In this document: one piece after another, positions 1 through 8,115 of the stretch
How positions within the stretch are numbered: position 1 is the stretch's first letter
How the letters are laid out: the number at the start of each line of letters is the position of its first letter
Assembly: GCF_017639205.1 (NCBI RefSeq)
Contig: NZ_CP071139.1
Coordinates: forward strand, 6,757,501-6,821,500
Direction of reading: 5' to 3'
Origin: Streptomyces nojiriensis
GTDB taxonomy: Bacteria; Actinomycetota; Actinomycetes; Streptomycetales; Streptomycetaceae
DNA length: 64,000 nucleotides
Made by a program: the position numbers and the translations under genes
The notes under the pieces: generated by a model
Databases searched by the model: none
What the model saw: only the letters and a program-made list of their open reading frames with translations
Told to the model about the DNA's origin: nothing

Positions 1-341
1 CCGTCGGCTCCCTGCTCGTCACGGCTCCCGCCGCCCAGGCCAACGACTACCTCGGCGCATGCCTGGACAGCGTCGGCTACCGCAAGTCGCCCAACGGCTG
101 GAACGTTCCGGCGCGGAACTTCTCCCAGGGTTCCTCGGGCGTGTGCGTCAAGGAGCTGCAGCTCGACCTCGCCTCGACCATCGGCATCGATGAAGAGGAC
201 TGGGCCGGCTTCGTCGACGGCCGCTTCGGCCCGAAGACGGACAAGTACGTGCGGCGCTTCCAGCAGTCCAGCCACCTCGAGGTGGACGGCATCGTCGGCC
301 CCCGGACGTGGGAGAGCCTCATCTCCCGCACCACGGATTGA
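1..341 (+). CDS. Secreted peptidoglycan-binding domain protein, 5' end missing
   Basis: The gene is cut by the window start, so the N-terminus is unknown; the frame is read from base 3. The visible part begins with the end of a signal peptide (hydrophobic stretch ending APAAQA, cleavage likely before NDYLG). It is followed by a peptidoglycan-binding domain of the PG_binding_1 type: the segments VCVKELQLDL, VDGRFGPKTDKYVRRFQ and LEVDGIVGPRTWESL are the usual helix and G-x-x-G-P-x-T-W signature. It ends in SRTTD and stop. Nothing catalytic is visible, so it is a wall-binding exported protein or the C-terminal module of a cell-wall hydrolase. A perfect hairpin 130 bases downstream may terminate it. 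Confidence 0.75.
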   Translation, partial: VGSLLVTAPAAQANDYLGACLDSVGYRKSPNGWNVPARNFSQGSSGVCVKELQLDLASTIGIDEEDWAGFVDGRFGPKTDKYVRRFQQSSHLEVDGIVGPRTWESLISRTTD

Positions 342-468
342 GAGGGAGCCGCACGCCGCCGCGACCGGGCCGGCGCCACGCCTGCTCCCGCCACGCCGCG
401 GGGAAGGGGTTGGGATCCCCGTTCCAGGAGGCCCGCAGGGCCCCGCGCGAGCGGGTGCAGGCGACGAA

Positions 469-496
469 GGGCAGGCTCGACTCGCCGAGCCTGCCC
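469..496 (+). terminator. Perfect hairpin, probable terminator
   Basis: The arms GGGCAGGCTCG (469-479) and CGAGCCTGCCC (486-496) are perfect 11-bp inverted repeats with a 6-base loop. No T-run follows, which is common for Streptomyces terminators. It fits as the end of the upstream secreted-protein transcript. Confidence 0.6.
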
Positions 497-615
497 TCCC
501 GGTGGTGCTCTTCCAGTACCTCAAGCGGCGCCCGCCGTTCGACGACGAGCCGCTGCGCCGCGCCCTGACGCAGCGGTTCAACGCCATCGACGGCATCGAC
601 CTGGCGCTCCCCTGA
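497..615 (+). pseudogene. Possible remnant of a larger gene
   Basis: After the hairpin the frame reads about 37 residues including LFQYLKRRPPFDDEPLRRAL and ends in IDLALP and stop. The charged, well-formed helical text looks like real protein, unlike the low-complexity text upstream in the same frame, and it has no start codon or ribosome binding site. It may be the broken internal piece of a larger enzyme. I cannot name the family, and it could be chance. Confidence 0.2.
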
Positions 616-689
616 CCCGAGCGGCGCCGCCGGACGGCACGACGCCAACGGCGTCGGCCGTCCGGCCGGTCCGCGGGACGCCGGTCACC

Positions 690-926
690 TCATGCGGCGC
701 CGGCGGAAGCCGGGTCCGCGGCCATCGTGTCGCGCAGGCTCTTCGGGCGCAGGTCGGTCCAGTTCGCCTCGACGTGCTCCAGGCACCGCCGACGGGATTC
801 CGCGCCGAATATGATGCGCCAGCCGGCGGGAATCTCGGCGAACGACGGCCACAGCGAGTGCTGTTCCTCGTCGTTCACCAGGACGTAGAACCGGCCGTCG
901 GCGTCGTCGAACGGGTTGCTGCTCAT
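690..926 (-). CDS. MbtH-like protein (orphan)
   Basis: A 78-residue protein with the complete MbtH signature: it starts MSSNPFDDADGRFYVLVND, then H-S-L-W-P near residue 23, IPAGW, CLEHVEANWTDLRP. MbtH proteins are chaperone-like partners that bind and activate adenylation domains of non-ribosomal peptide synthetases in the cytoplasm. The start was chosen at MSSNPF because GGAG lies 7 bases upstream; a longer frame upstream is not MbtH-like. No peptide synthetase, siderophore or transporter gene is present anywhere in the window, so its partner must be encoded elsewhere. It is convergent with the upstream gene and apparently monocistronic. Confidence 0.93.
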   Translation of the reverse strand: MSSNPFDDADGRFYVLVNDEEQHSLWPSFAEIPAGWRIIFGAESRRRCLEHVEANWTDLRPKSLRDTMAADPASAGAA

Positions 927-1085
927 GGAACCACTCCAATTCAAGCCGTTCACGGTCCGACTCCCGGCCGGGAATCGGACCGTCATCCGTTGGTGGGGAT
1001 GGAGTTGGCGGGACCGCCGTTCCCGATCATGACATGGGCGCCACCGGCGCGGCCCGTGTTCTCTCCACCTCGCGCGCGAGGCCGC

Positions 1086-3266
1086 CTACGGGAGCGGGAG
1101 GGCGATCAGCTTCTTCTCCTCGCGGAGGTAGAGCCGCTTGCCGTCCGGATCCGGCGTCACGGCGTAGGCACTCGTCCTGTAGTGCCAGACCGGGGCCTGG
1201 GTGCGGATGCGGACGGCTCGCAGGCCCGTCGCGTCCATGCTGTAGACGTGGCTCGGGGTGACCACGGGGGCGATGTCGCGATTCGGTTTCGCGCCCTCCG
1301 GCAGGATGTCCGTCCATTGCAAGGTGCCGACGAGGGTGCTGATGGCGACGATGCCGCGGGTGCCCTCCACGGCGTAGACGACCCCGTCGCGGACGGTCGT
1401 CATGCCGTACCGGCGCTGGGCGCCCACCTCACCCGCGTCGCGGTTCGCGCCGAAGGACCAGACCTTTTCGCCGTCGGTGAGCCGCAGCGCGTGCACCTTC
1501 TTGGCGCCGATGTACACGCAGTCGTCATCCGTGGCCGGCCGGCCCGGCGTGGCGCCGGGTGCTTCGACCGACACGTTCCAGCGCTCGGCGCCGCTGCCGG
1601 CGTCGTGCACGGACATCCGCAGGGCGCCGCTCGTCTCAGCGTGCTGCCACAGCAGTAGGCCGCCGCGTACGGCCTTGACGCCGATGGGGGTCGGGCGTCC
1701 CAACTGCACCTGCTCCTCGGTGGGGGCCGCCGCCGGCTGCCGCCACAGTTCCCTGCCGGTCTTCAGGCTCGCGGCCACCACGGACCACTGGCCGCTCCCG
1801 GCCGCCCCGGCGTAGAGGAACACGGTGTCGCCGGCCACCCCGAGGATCTGGTTGAGCGCGTTCGTACCGTCGTACGCGGGAAGCCGGACGAGCGGCGCCT
1901 GCTCCGTGCCGTTCTCCAGGGACAGGGGTACCACCGCGAGGGCCTTGTCCGCGGCGTCCGGCTTCCTCACCGCGTACAGGACCTTGCCGTCGGTGGCGAC
2001 GCGCCAGACCTGTGTGAACCCCTGGACGTCCCTCAGGTGCCTGCCGTCCTGTTGGAAGATCCCGCTGGTCGTGGTTCCGGTGGCCATGACGAGCAGGTCG
2101 TTCACCGGCAGCGGGGCGCTGCCCACCAGGGGCTGCGCCAGGTCGGCCTTCCACAGCGCGTCGGGCGGCGGTTGCAGGGCGGGCTGCCCGGCGTCCGCGC
2201 CCCCGGCCCCGTCGTCGCCGCGGCTGCCGAGCCAGGCCCACAGCCCGCCCCCCGCCGCGAGCGCGACCGCGCCGGCCGCGGCCCCGGAGACCGCGAACAG
2301 CCTGCGGCGTGACATGCCGGGGTCGTCGGCGACGACGGTGTCCGGCGCCCCGCGGGGGGCCGGCAGCCGCAGCGGCGGCTCCTGCCACACGGCTGCTGCG
2401 CGCCGGGCGATGTCCGCGAGCACCGGCTGCGGCAGCCCGTCCGCGAACGGGCCGCCGCCGGGTGCGAGCAGGTCCGCCAGCTCGGCCGTCGTGGGGCGCT
2501 GCGCCGGGTCCTTGGACAGGCAGCGGGCGAGCAGCGGCGCCAGTGCCGCCGGTACGCCGCTCAGGTCGGGTTCCGCGTACCGCACCCGGTAGAGCAGGTC
2601 CGCGGCCTGCCCGCCGCCGAAGGGACCGTGCCCGCAGGCCGCGAAGACCAGGACGCCGGCCAGCGCGAACACATCGCCGGCCGGGGTGTGTTCGAGGCCG
2701 CCGGCCTGCTCCGGCGACATGAAGGCGGGCGTGCCGGCCGCTGCCCCGGTGCGGGTCAGCCGTTCGTCGCCGAGGGCGCGCGCGATACCGAAGTCGATGA
2801 CCTTGGGCCCGGCGGCCGTGACCATGACGTTGGAGGGCTTGAGGTCGCGGTGCACCACGTCCGAGCCGTGCAACTGGCCCAGCGCCCGGGCGAGGTCCGC
2901 GCCCAGCGCGCGCACGCACGGCTCGGGCAGCGGGCCGGCCAGCCCGACCGCCCCGTCCAGCTGCGGCCCGATGACGTATTCGGTGGCCAGCCACGGTGTC
3001 GCGGCCAGGGCGTCCGCGGCGAAGACCCGGGCCCCGTAGCGGTCGCCGATGACCCGGGCCGCGTCCGCCTCCAGCCGGAACCGGGTACGGAAGGTGGCGT
3101 CGGCGGCGATCTTGGCGTGCGCGGTCTTCAGCGCGACCGTCCGCCCGGCCGCCGAACGGGCCAGGTAGACCGTGCCCATGCCGCCGCTGCCGAGCCGGGC
3201 GAGCAGCCGGAAGTCGCCGAGGTGCTGCGGATCGTCGTGCGTGAGCGGGGCGAGCGGGGCGGACAT
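1086..3266 (-). CDS. Membrane Ser/Thr protein kinase with PQQ-type beta-propeller sensor
   Basis: A 726-residue Hanks-type kinase fused to an extracellular propeller. The kinase domain covers about residues 18-270: glycine loop GSGGMG (26-31), lysine K47 in TVALK, HRD at 139-141 in HRDLKPSN, DFG at 158-160, and an SPE in place of APE near 184. After a basic stretch (SRRR), one hydrophobic segment at about 323-346 is the single membrane span. The rest, about 380-726, has the repeated G-x-L-x-W and YA/YxG patterns of PQQ-like propeller blades and would lie outside the cell. The start follows the upstream pseudokinase stop by 4 bases, so the two are translated together. All catalytic residues are present. 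The ligand and the substrate are unknown. Confidence 0.9.
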   Translation of the reverse strand: MSAPLAPLTHDDPQHLGDFRLLARLGSGGMGTVYLARSAAGRTVALKTAHAKIAADATFRTRFRLEADAARVIGDRYGARVFAADALAATPWLATEYVIGPQLDGAVGLAGPLPEPCVRALGADLARALGQLHGSDVVHRDLKPSNVMVTAAGPKVIDFGIARALGDERLTRTGAAAGTPAFMSPEQAGGLEHTPAGDVFALAGVLVFAACGHGPFGGGQAADLLYRVRYAEPDLSGVPAALAPLLARCLSKDPAQRPTTAELADLLAPGGGPFADGLPQPVLADIARRAAAVWQEPPLRLPAPRGAPDTVVADDPGMSRRRLFAVSGAAAGAVALAAGGGLWAWLGSRGDDGAGGADAGQPALQPPPDALWKADLAQPLVGSAPLPVNDLLVMATGTTTSGIFQQDGRHLRDVQGFTQVWRVATDGKVLYAVRKPDAADKALAVVPLSLENGTEQAPLVRLPAYDGTNALNQILGVAGDTVFLYAGAAGSGQWSVVAASLKTGRELWRQPAAAPTEEQVQLGRPTPIGVKAVRGGLLLWQHAETSGALRMSVHDAGSGAERWNVSVEAPGATPGRPATDDDCVYIGAKKVHALRLTDGEKVWSFGANRDAGEVGAQRRYGMTTVRDGVVYAVEGTRGIVAISTLVGTLQWTDILPEGAKPNRDIAPVVTPSHVYSMDATGLRAVRIRTQAPVWHYRTSAYAVTPDPDGKRLYLREEKKLIALPLP

Positions 3267-3270
3267 CGGG

Positions 3271-4206
3271 TCAGTGCACCTTCTGGGCCGTGGCGAACGG
3301 CTGTTGCAGGGACGGGAGTTCCGCGGCGAGCAGCGCGGCGGACTGATCGGCGAGCGCGGCGACGACCCGGCCCGGCAGCGGTACGGCTCCGTGGTCGAGG
3401 ACCGTTCCGGCCTGCGCGTACGGGGCCTCGGCCGGGGCGGGGCCCGCGCCGGGGGACACGAGTGCGCCCAGTACCTCCTGCGCGGACCGCGGCCGGGCCG
3501 CCGGGTCGGACGACAGGCAGGATCCGACCAGCGTCCGCAGCCCCGGCGGCAGTTCGCCCTGCTCGGGCACGGTGTGGCCGGTCGAGGCGTAGGCCAGGAC
3601 GGCGCCCAGGGCGAAGACGTCCCCGAGCGGCTGCGGGCGGCCCCCCGACGCCTGCTCCACGGCCAGGCAGCCCGGATCGAGACCGGGCAGCCCCGTCCGC
3701 CGCGTCCCGTCGGGAGCCGCGGCCCGCACGGCCCCGAAGCAGGCCAGCAGCGGTCCGCCCGCGGTGACCAGGACGGCGGCCGGTGACAGCCCCGCATGCG
3801 TCACCCCCTGGGCGTGCGCGGCGGTCAGCCCCTCCGCGAGTGCGGCGCCGAGCCTGCGGACGGTGTCCTCGGGCAGCGGCCCCCCGTACGCGGCGAGCAC
3901 GGCCGGCAGCGGCAGCGCGGGCGTGTACGGGGCCGCGTACCAGGGGAAGCCGGCCGTGCCGCCCACCTCCGCGACGTGCAGGAACCGGGGTACGGACAGC
4001 CGCCGGGCGCCTTCGGCCTCGATCGCCCACCGGGACGGGTCGGCGCCGGCCAGGGGCACGCCGACGAGCACCGTGCGCTGCCCGTCGGCGGTGCGCCCGA
4101 GGTAGCGGCGTTCGGGAACGGCGTGCCCGGCGGAGTCGGAGTCGAGCCGGGCCAGGATCACGTACGGCCCGACGTGCGACGGGTCGTCGTGACGAAGGCG
4201 TTCCAT
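3271..4206 (-). CDS. Pseudokinase (kinase fold without catalytic residues)
   Basis: A 311-residue protein that aligns through its length with the kinase domains of its two neighbours but has lost the catalytic residues. The glycine loop is replaced by LDSDSAGHAV; the position of the ATP lysine is G49 (TVLVGVP against TVALKTA next door); HRDLKP is HAGLSP at 137-142; DFG is CFG at 156-158. The structural landmark GDVFALG of helix F (around 195-201) is kept. There is no membrane span and no propeller. GGGAG lies 6 bases before the ATG, and the stop is 4 bases before the start of the active kinase, so it is probably an allosteric partner or scaffold for that kinase. Stop-free and in good codon usage, so not a decaying gene. 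Confidence 0.85.
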   Translation of the reverse strand: MERLRHDDPSHVGPYVILARLDSDSAGHAVPERRYLGRTADGQRTVLVGVPLAGADPSRWAIEAEGARRLSVPRFLHVAEVGGTAGFPWYAAPYTPALPLPAVLAAYGGPLPEDTVRRLGAALAEGLTAAHAQGVTHAGLSPAAVLVTAGGPLLACFGAVRAAAPDGTRRTGLPGLDPGCLAVEQASGGRPQPLGDVFALGAVLAYASTGHTVPEQGELPPGLRTLVGSCLSSDPAARPRSAQEVLGALVSPGAGPAPAEAPYAQAGTVLDHGAVPLPGRVVAALADQSAALLAAELPSLQQPFATAQKVH

Positions 4207-4312
4207 GTGCGCTCTCCCGGGTCGGTTGATCGGCCCCGAGCCTAAGCTGTGCCCGCCGGGGCGGCTGAACCGGGCGGGAGCGGTGTGCGGGGGAACGGGC
4301 CGGGCGCGCGCC

Positions 4313-6409
4313 TCACTCGAGGGTGGGCATGGCCGTGAGCTTCCCGTCGTTGACGAGGAAGATGCGGTTCCCGGCGCCGGACATGCCCCAGGGGCCGCGC
4401 GATTCGGGCGACCAGGTCCAGAACCGGCGGCCGGCGACGACGGAGTGGGCCGAGACGCCCTGCCCGTCCCCCTGGACGACCCAGACCGTACCGGCCTGCA
4501 CGACCGGGGGAGTGTGCGGCACCGGGCCCCGCGCGGTGCGGTCCCTCGGGAACGGCCCGCCGAGCTTCATGTTCACCTCGGTCAGCTCCGTACCGTTCAT
4601 GGCGAACACACTGGCGTTCTTGACGACCGCCGGGCCCCAGCCGCCGGCCCCCCGCTGCGGGGCCTCGGTGGCCTTGATCTCCTCCCAGATCTGCTTCCCC
4701 GTCCTGATGTCCAGGGCCGAGAGGCTGCGTCCACCGAGGTAGACGACGTCGTTCACGACGAGGGGCTGCACCGCGGACTTCGCCTGGCCGCCGAGCCGCC
4801 AGACCGTGGTCCCGGAAGCGGTGTCGACGGCGATGACGTCCCCGTCGGCACCGAAGAACACCAGCCGGTCCGTGCCGGCCGCGGCCCGCGGCCCCGGGGC
4901 CGCCACGGCGGCCTGCGGAAGCGGGACCGTCCAGCGGACCTTGCGCCCGGCGGTGTCCACGGCCCGCAACTGCCCGCCGCGCGTCACCAGGTAGACCGCC
5001 GACGCGTCCGCGGCCAGGATGCGGCCGGTGTCGGCGCCCGCCACCGACCACTCCTGCCTGCTGGTGGAGGCTTCGAAGCAGAGCAGCGCCCCGCCGGAGC
5101 CCGCGGTCACGAACCGGTGGCCGGGCAGCTCCACGAGTCCGGCGGCCGGCCGGACGCCGGGCAGCCGCCACTTCTCCGTGCCGAAGGTCGTCAGACGCGC
5201 CGCGAGGCCGCCGCCCGCGGCCGCGAAGACGACCACGTCGAGGATCGGCAGCGGGGTGGTGACCTGGCCGTCGACCGGTCCCGCCGCCACGGGCAGCGGA
5301 CCCCACAGCTCGCCCGGAGGCGTTCCGTGCTGCCCGACGGTGATCGACAGCGGCTCGGTGTCCCTGGCCTGGCCGGCCGCGGGGATCTTGCGCGGTTCCT
5401 CGCGCTGCAGCCACCAGGCGCCCGCCGCCCCGCCGGAAGCGGCCAGTACTCCACCCGCCGCCAGCGCGGTGCGCAGCAGCCGCCTGCGGGAGGGGCCGCC
5501 CCCGGGCTCCTGCCCGACGACCGTGGCCTGCCGGTCGGCTTCGGCCCCCCGGCGCTCGATGTCCTCGGCCAGGGCTCCGGTGCGCCAGATCCGGTCCGTT
5601 CCCGGCGGCGGGGCGAAGGCGCCCGCTATTTCCCCGGGGGACGGGCGGTGTGCGGGGTCCTTGGCGAGGCAGGGCGCGATCAGCTGCCGCAACTCGGGCG
5701 GTACGGAGTCCAGTCGCGGCTCGCCGTGCACGACCTCGTACTGCACGGCGGCCACGTGGGTCCCGTCGAAGGTGCGCTGCCCGGTGGCCGCGTACGCCAG
5801 GACCGCGCCCAGGGAGAAGACGTCCGCGGCCGGGCCGACGCGCCGGCCGAGCACCTGCTCGGGGGCGCCGTACCCGGGGGTGACCGGTACCTGGCCCGTG
5901 GTGGTGAGCGTCAGCCCGTGCTCGGGGCGCGCGATACCGAAGTCGATGACGCGCGGTCCCGCGGAGGTGAGCACGATGTTGGCCGGCTTCAGGTCGCGGT
6001 GGACCAGCCCGGCCGCGTGGATGTCCCGCAGGGTGGCGGCGAGCGGGGCGGCGAGCGCGCGCACGCCGTCGGCGCCGAACGGCCCGTACCGGCGCACGGC
6101 GTCCTCGAGGGTGGGTCCGGACAGGAACTCGGTGGCGATCCAGGGCCGGCCGTCGTGGTCGTCGATCCGCGCGTTCAGGACGCGGGCGACGCCGCCGCTG
6201 GTGACGGCCTGGGCGGTGTGGGCCTCGCGCAGGAAGCGCTGGACGAGGTGCGGGTCGTGCGCGAGTTCGGGCAGCAGCACCTTGACGGCCGCGGTGCGGC
6301 CGCCGTCCTCCCGGCCGAAGTACACCTTGCCCATGCCGCCTTCGCCGAGGACGCCGAGCACGCGGTACGGACCGAGCCGGATCGGATCACCGGCGCCGAG
6401 GGGTTTCAT
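4313..6409 (-). CDS. Membrane Ser/Thr protein kinase with PQQ-type beta-propeller sensor
   Basis: A 698-residue protein with the same architecture as the kinase at 1.1-3.3 kb. Kinase domain at about residues 12-268: glycine loop GEGGMG (22-27), K43 in AAVKVL, HRD at 137-139 in HRDLKPAN, DFG at 156-158, APEQ near 182. A single span at about 311-334 follows basic residues RRRLLR. Residues from about 360 to the end show PQQ-propeller blades (for example KVRWTVPLP, TVWRLGG, KQIWEEI). ATG was chosen with AGGAAG about 11 bases upstream; a GTG nine codons earlier is possible. It is the first gene of a three-gene set, with 106 bases to the pseudokinase. Confidence 0.9.
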   Translation of the reverse strand: MKPLGAGDPIRLGPYRVLGVLGEGGMGKVYFGREDGGRTAAVKVLLPELAHDPHLVQRFLREAHTAQAVTSGGVARVLNARIDDHDGRPWIATEFLSGPTLEDAVRRYGPFGADGVRALAAPLAATLRDIHAAGLVHRDLKPANIVLTSAGPRVIDFGIARPEHGLTLTTTGQVPVTPGYGAPEQVLGRRVGPAADVFSLGAVLAYAATGQRTFDGTHVAAVQYEVVHGEPRLDSVPPELRQLIAPCLAKDPAHRPSPGEIAGAFAPPPGTDRIWRTGALAEDIERRGAEADRQATVVGQEPGGGPSRRRLLRTALAAGGVLAASGGAAGAWWLQREEPRKIPAAGQARDTEPLSITVGQHGTPPGELWGPLPVAAGPVDGQVTTPLPILDVVVFAAAGGGLAARLTTFGTEKWRLPGVRPAAGLVELPGHRFVTAGSGGALLCFEASTSRQEWSVAGADTGRILAADASAVYLVTRGGQLRAVDTAGRKVRWTVPLPQAAVAAPGPRAAAGTDRLVFFGADGDVIAVDTASGTTVWRLGGQAKSAVQPLVVNDVVYLGGRSLSALDIRTGKQIWEEIKATEAPQRGAGGWGPAVVKNASVFAMNGTELTEVNMKLGGPFPRDRTARGPVPHTPPVVQAGTVWVVQGDGQGVSAHSVVAGRRFWTWSPESRGPWGMSGAGNRIFLVNDGKLTAMPTLE

Positions 6410-6438
6410 GTGGTGCTGCTTCCTGTCGTTCACGGGCG

Positions 6439-6897
6439 TCAGCGGAAGTCGACGGGCAGGCCGTTCGGTTCCTTGATGCGCTTCATGATGATCTGCGAGT
6501 TGACCTCGGTGATACCGGTGAGGGCCGTCAGCTTCTCGATCCACAGGCGCTCGTAGGCCCGCAGGTCGGCGACGGCGATCCGCAGCAGGCAGCCGGGGCT
6601 GCCGAAGAGACGGTAGGCCTCGATGACGTCCGGGATGTCCTGGAGGGCCGCCTCGAAGGCCTCGACCGCCTCGCGGTCGCGCCGCACCTCGACCGAGACG
6701 AGCACCTCGAAGCCGCGGTCCACGGCCTCGGGGGAGATCACGGCGCGGTAGCCCTGGATCACCCCGTCCTGTTCCAGCTGGCGAACCCGGCGCATGCAGG
6801 GGGAGGGGGTCAATCCCACGCGCTGGGCGAGTTCCTGGTTGCTCAGGCGGCCATCGGCCTGGAGCTCGCGCAAGATATCTCGGTCAATGGCGTCCAT
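6439..6897 (-). CDS. Lrp/AsnC family transcriptional regulator
   Basis: A 152-residue regulator. The N-terminal helix-turn-helix (LSNQELAQRVGLTPSPCMRR, about residues 19-38) is followed by the GYRAVISPEAVD linker and the C-terminal RAM ligand-binding domain (VIEAYRLFGSPGCLLRIAVAD...). Family members bind DNA as octamers wrapped by dyads and respond to an amino acid. It is divergent from an L-asparaginase gene, which makes asparagine or aspartate the obvious candidate effector. The intergenic region holds a perfect CGCAAT-CAC-ATTGCG dyad 45 bases from its start codon, a good candidate binding site. The stop is 29 bases from the kinase ATG, so the downstream kinase may read through from here. 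Confidence 0.88.
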   Translation of the reverse strand: MDAIDRDILRELQADGRLSNQELAQRVGLTPSPCMRRVRQLEQDGVIQGYRAVISPEAVDRGFEVLVSVEVRRDREAVEAFEAALQDIPDVIEAYRLFGSPGCLLRIAVADLRAYERLWIEKLTALTGITEVNSQIIMKRIKEPNGLPVDFR

Positions 6898-6941
6898 GAC
6901 GCAATTATCACCCAGCGTTTGTGAACGGGCCTGGGGGAATA

Positions 6942-6956
6942 CGCAATCACATTGCG
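6942..6956. promoter_or_regulatory. Dyad in the asnC/ansA divergent region, candidate Lrp-type operator
   Basis: CGCAAT-CAC-ATTGCG is a perfect inverted repeat with 6-base arms and 3-base centre. It lies in an unusually A/T-rich stretch between the divergent regulator and asparaginase genes, the usual place for Lrp/AsnC autoregulatory sites. Binding is inferred from position only. Confidence 0.45.
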
Positions 6957-6985
6957 CGTAGATCGCTCTATCATTGCTGCTTTGA

Positions 6986-6997
6986 GTACATATGTAC
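6986..6997. promoter_or_regulatory. 12-bp perfect palindrome GTACATATGTAC
   Basis: A perfect 12-base palindrome 52 bases before the asparaginase start, in the same A/T-rich intergenic region as the CGCAAT dyad. It could be a second operator site or part of the promoter. No protein can be assigned from sequence alone. Confidence 0.35.
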
Positions 6998-7010
6998 GAG
7001 TGACGTACTA

Positions 7011-7032
7011 GTGACACGAGTGACACGAGTGA
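7011..7032 (+). repeat. 9-bp tandem repeat GTGACACGA in the ansA 5' region
   Basis: GTGACACGA is repeated at 7011 and 7020 and continues as GTGA at 7029; a further GTGAC lies at 7000. The repeat ends just before the asparaginase ribosome binding region. It may be a helical-phase regulator site or a slippage product. Confidence 0.5.
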
Positions 7033-7048
7033 AGGGCGGCCACGGCCG

Positions 7049-8050
7049 ATGGGACGGATCGTCGTGATCAGCACCGGCGGGACGATAGCCAGCCGCTGGC
7101 AGGGTTCCGGCTTCGCAGCGGACGCCGACGGGAACGAGGTGATCGCCACCGCACCACTCCCCGAGGGCATCACCGTCGAACTGGTCGACCTGTTCAGCGT
7201 GAACAGCCCGCGACTCACCACCGCACACCAGCTCACCCTGCTCCGCACGGTGCACGAGGTGCTCGCCGACCCCGGCGTGGACGGCATCGTCGTCACGCAC
7301 GGCACCGACACCCTGGAGGAGTCGGCGTTCCTCCTCGACCTCCACCACCACGACCCGCGCTCCGTGGTCTTCACCGGTTCGCAGCGCCCCATGGGCACCG
7401 CCGACGGGGACGGCCCGGGGAACCTCTACGACGCCCTGCTCACCGCCGCGAACACGCGCGGGCTCGGCGTGCTGATCGCCTTCGCCGGGCGGGTGCACGC
7501 CGCCCGCGGCACCGTGAAGACCCAGGCCGTGGAGCTGGACGCGTTCGCCGACCCCTCGAAGGAACTCTTCGGGAAGATCGGCTTCGGCAAGGTCACCATC
7601 CTGCGCGCCCCGCAGCGCCCGGCGCCGCTCCCGCTGCCCGCGATGCCGGAGCTCCCGCCGCGCGTGGACGTGGTGGTGCACCACGCCAACGGCGACGCGG
7701 TCCTGCTGAACGCCGCCGTCGAGGCCGGTGCGCGCGGCATCGTCCTCGTCGGGACCGGCGCGGGCAACGCGACTCCGGAGATCGTGGATGCCGTCCGGGC
7801 CGCCGTCGGCCGCGGGGTCCTGGTCGCGCTGACCACCCGCGTCATGGCCGGACCGGTCACCGAGATCTACACCCACGGCGGCGCGGTGGACCTCGTGGCC
7901 GCCGGAGCCGTCCCGACCGGCACCCTGCGCGCCGGACAGGCCCGCATCGCGGTCCTGGCCGCGCTGCTGGCCACGGACAACAAGGTCGAGCAGGCCCGCA
8001 TCCTGCGCGAGGCGCTGGGCGCGCCCGGCTCGGTGCTCGTCGGGGCGTAA
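7049..8050 (+). CDS. ansA: L-asparaginase
   Basis: A 333-residue cytoplasmic asparaginase that hydrolyses L-asparagine to aspartate and ammonia. The first catalytic threonine motif STGGTIAS is at residues 8-15, and the second active-site motif VTHGTDTLEE is near residues 85-94. GTGAGNATPE near 232 and the C-terminal domain are of normal length for a bacterial asparaginase. There is no signal peptide. AAGGG lies 12 bases before the ATG, a long spacing. It is divergent from an Lrp/AsnC regulator across a region with dyads and tandem repeats, so it is likely controlled by that regulator in response to asparagine. The gene symbol is by family only. Confidence 0.92.
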   Translation: MGRIVVISTGGTIASRWQGSGFAADADGNEVIATAPLPEGITVELVDLFSVNSPRLTTAHQLTLLRTVHEVLADPGVDGIVVTHGTDTLEESAFLLDLHHHDPRSVVFTGSQRPMGTADGDGPGNLYDALLTAANTRGLGVLIAFAGRVHAARGTVKTQAVELDAFADPSKELFGKIGFGKVTILRAPQRPAPLPLPAMPELPPRVDVVVHHANGDAVLLNAAVEAGARGIVLVGTGAGNATPEIVDAVRAAVGRGVLVALTTRVMAGPVTEIYTHGGAVDLVAAGAVPTGTLRAGQARIAVLAALLATDNKVEQARILREALGAPGSVLVGA

Positions 8051-8115
8051 CCCTCCGGAGCAGCGTGTGCGGCCGCTACGATCCGGGTAACGGTCGCTAC
8101 GCTGCGGGGGGTTGC

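Larger units (their letters stand above)
342..689. other. Gene-poor stretch with a hairpin and a possible gene remnant
   Basis: Between the peptidoglycan-binding gene and the convergent MbtH gene I see no complete gene. The stretch holds a perfect 11-bp hairpin and, right after it, a short open frame that reads like the inside of a larger protein; both are listed separately. The rest looks like non-coding GC-rich sequence. Confidence 0.6.

Noticed and set aside
2628..3767. Long plus-strand open frame opposite the kinase genes
   Set aside because: It is the antisense of well-defined kinase domains; its text is Arg/Gly/Pro-rich without domains, the usual artefact of high GC third positions.
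4205..6556. 783-codon plus-strand open frame opposite the second kinase
   Set aside because: Opposite a gene with full kinase motifs; no ribosome site and no family-like text.
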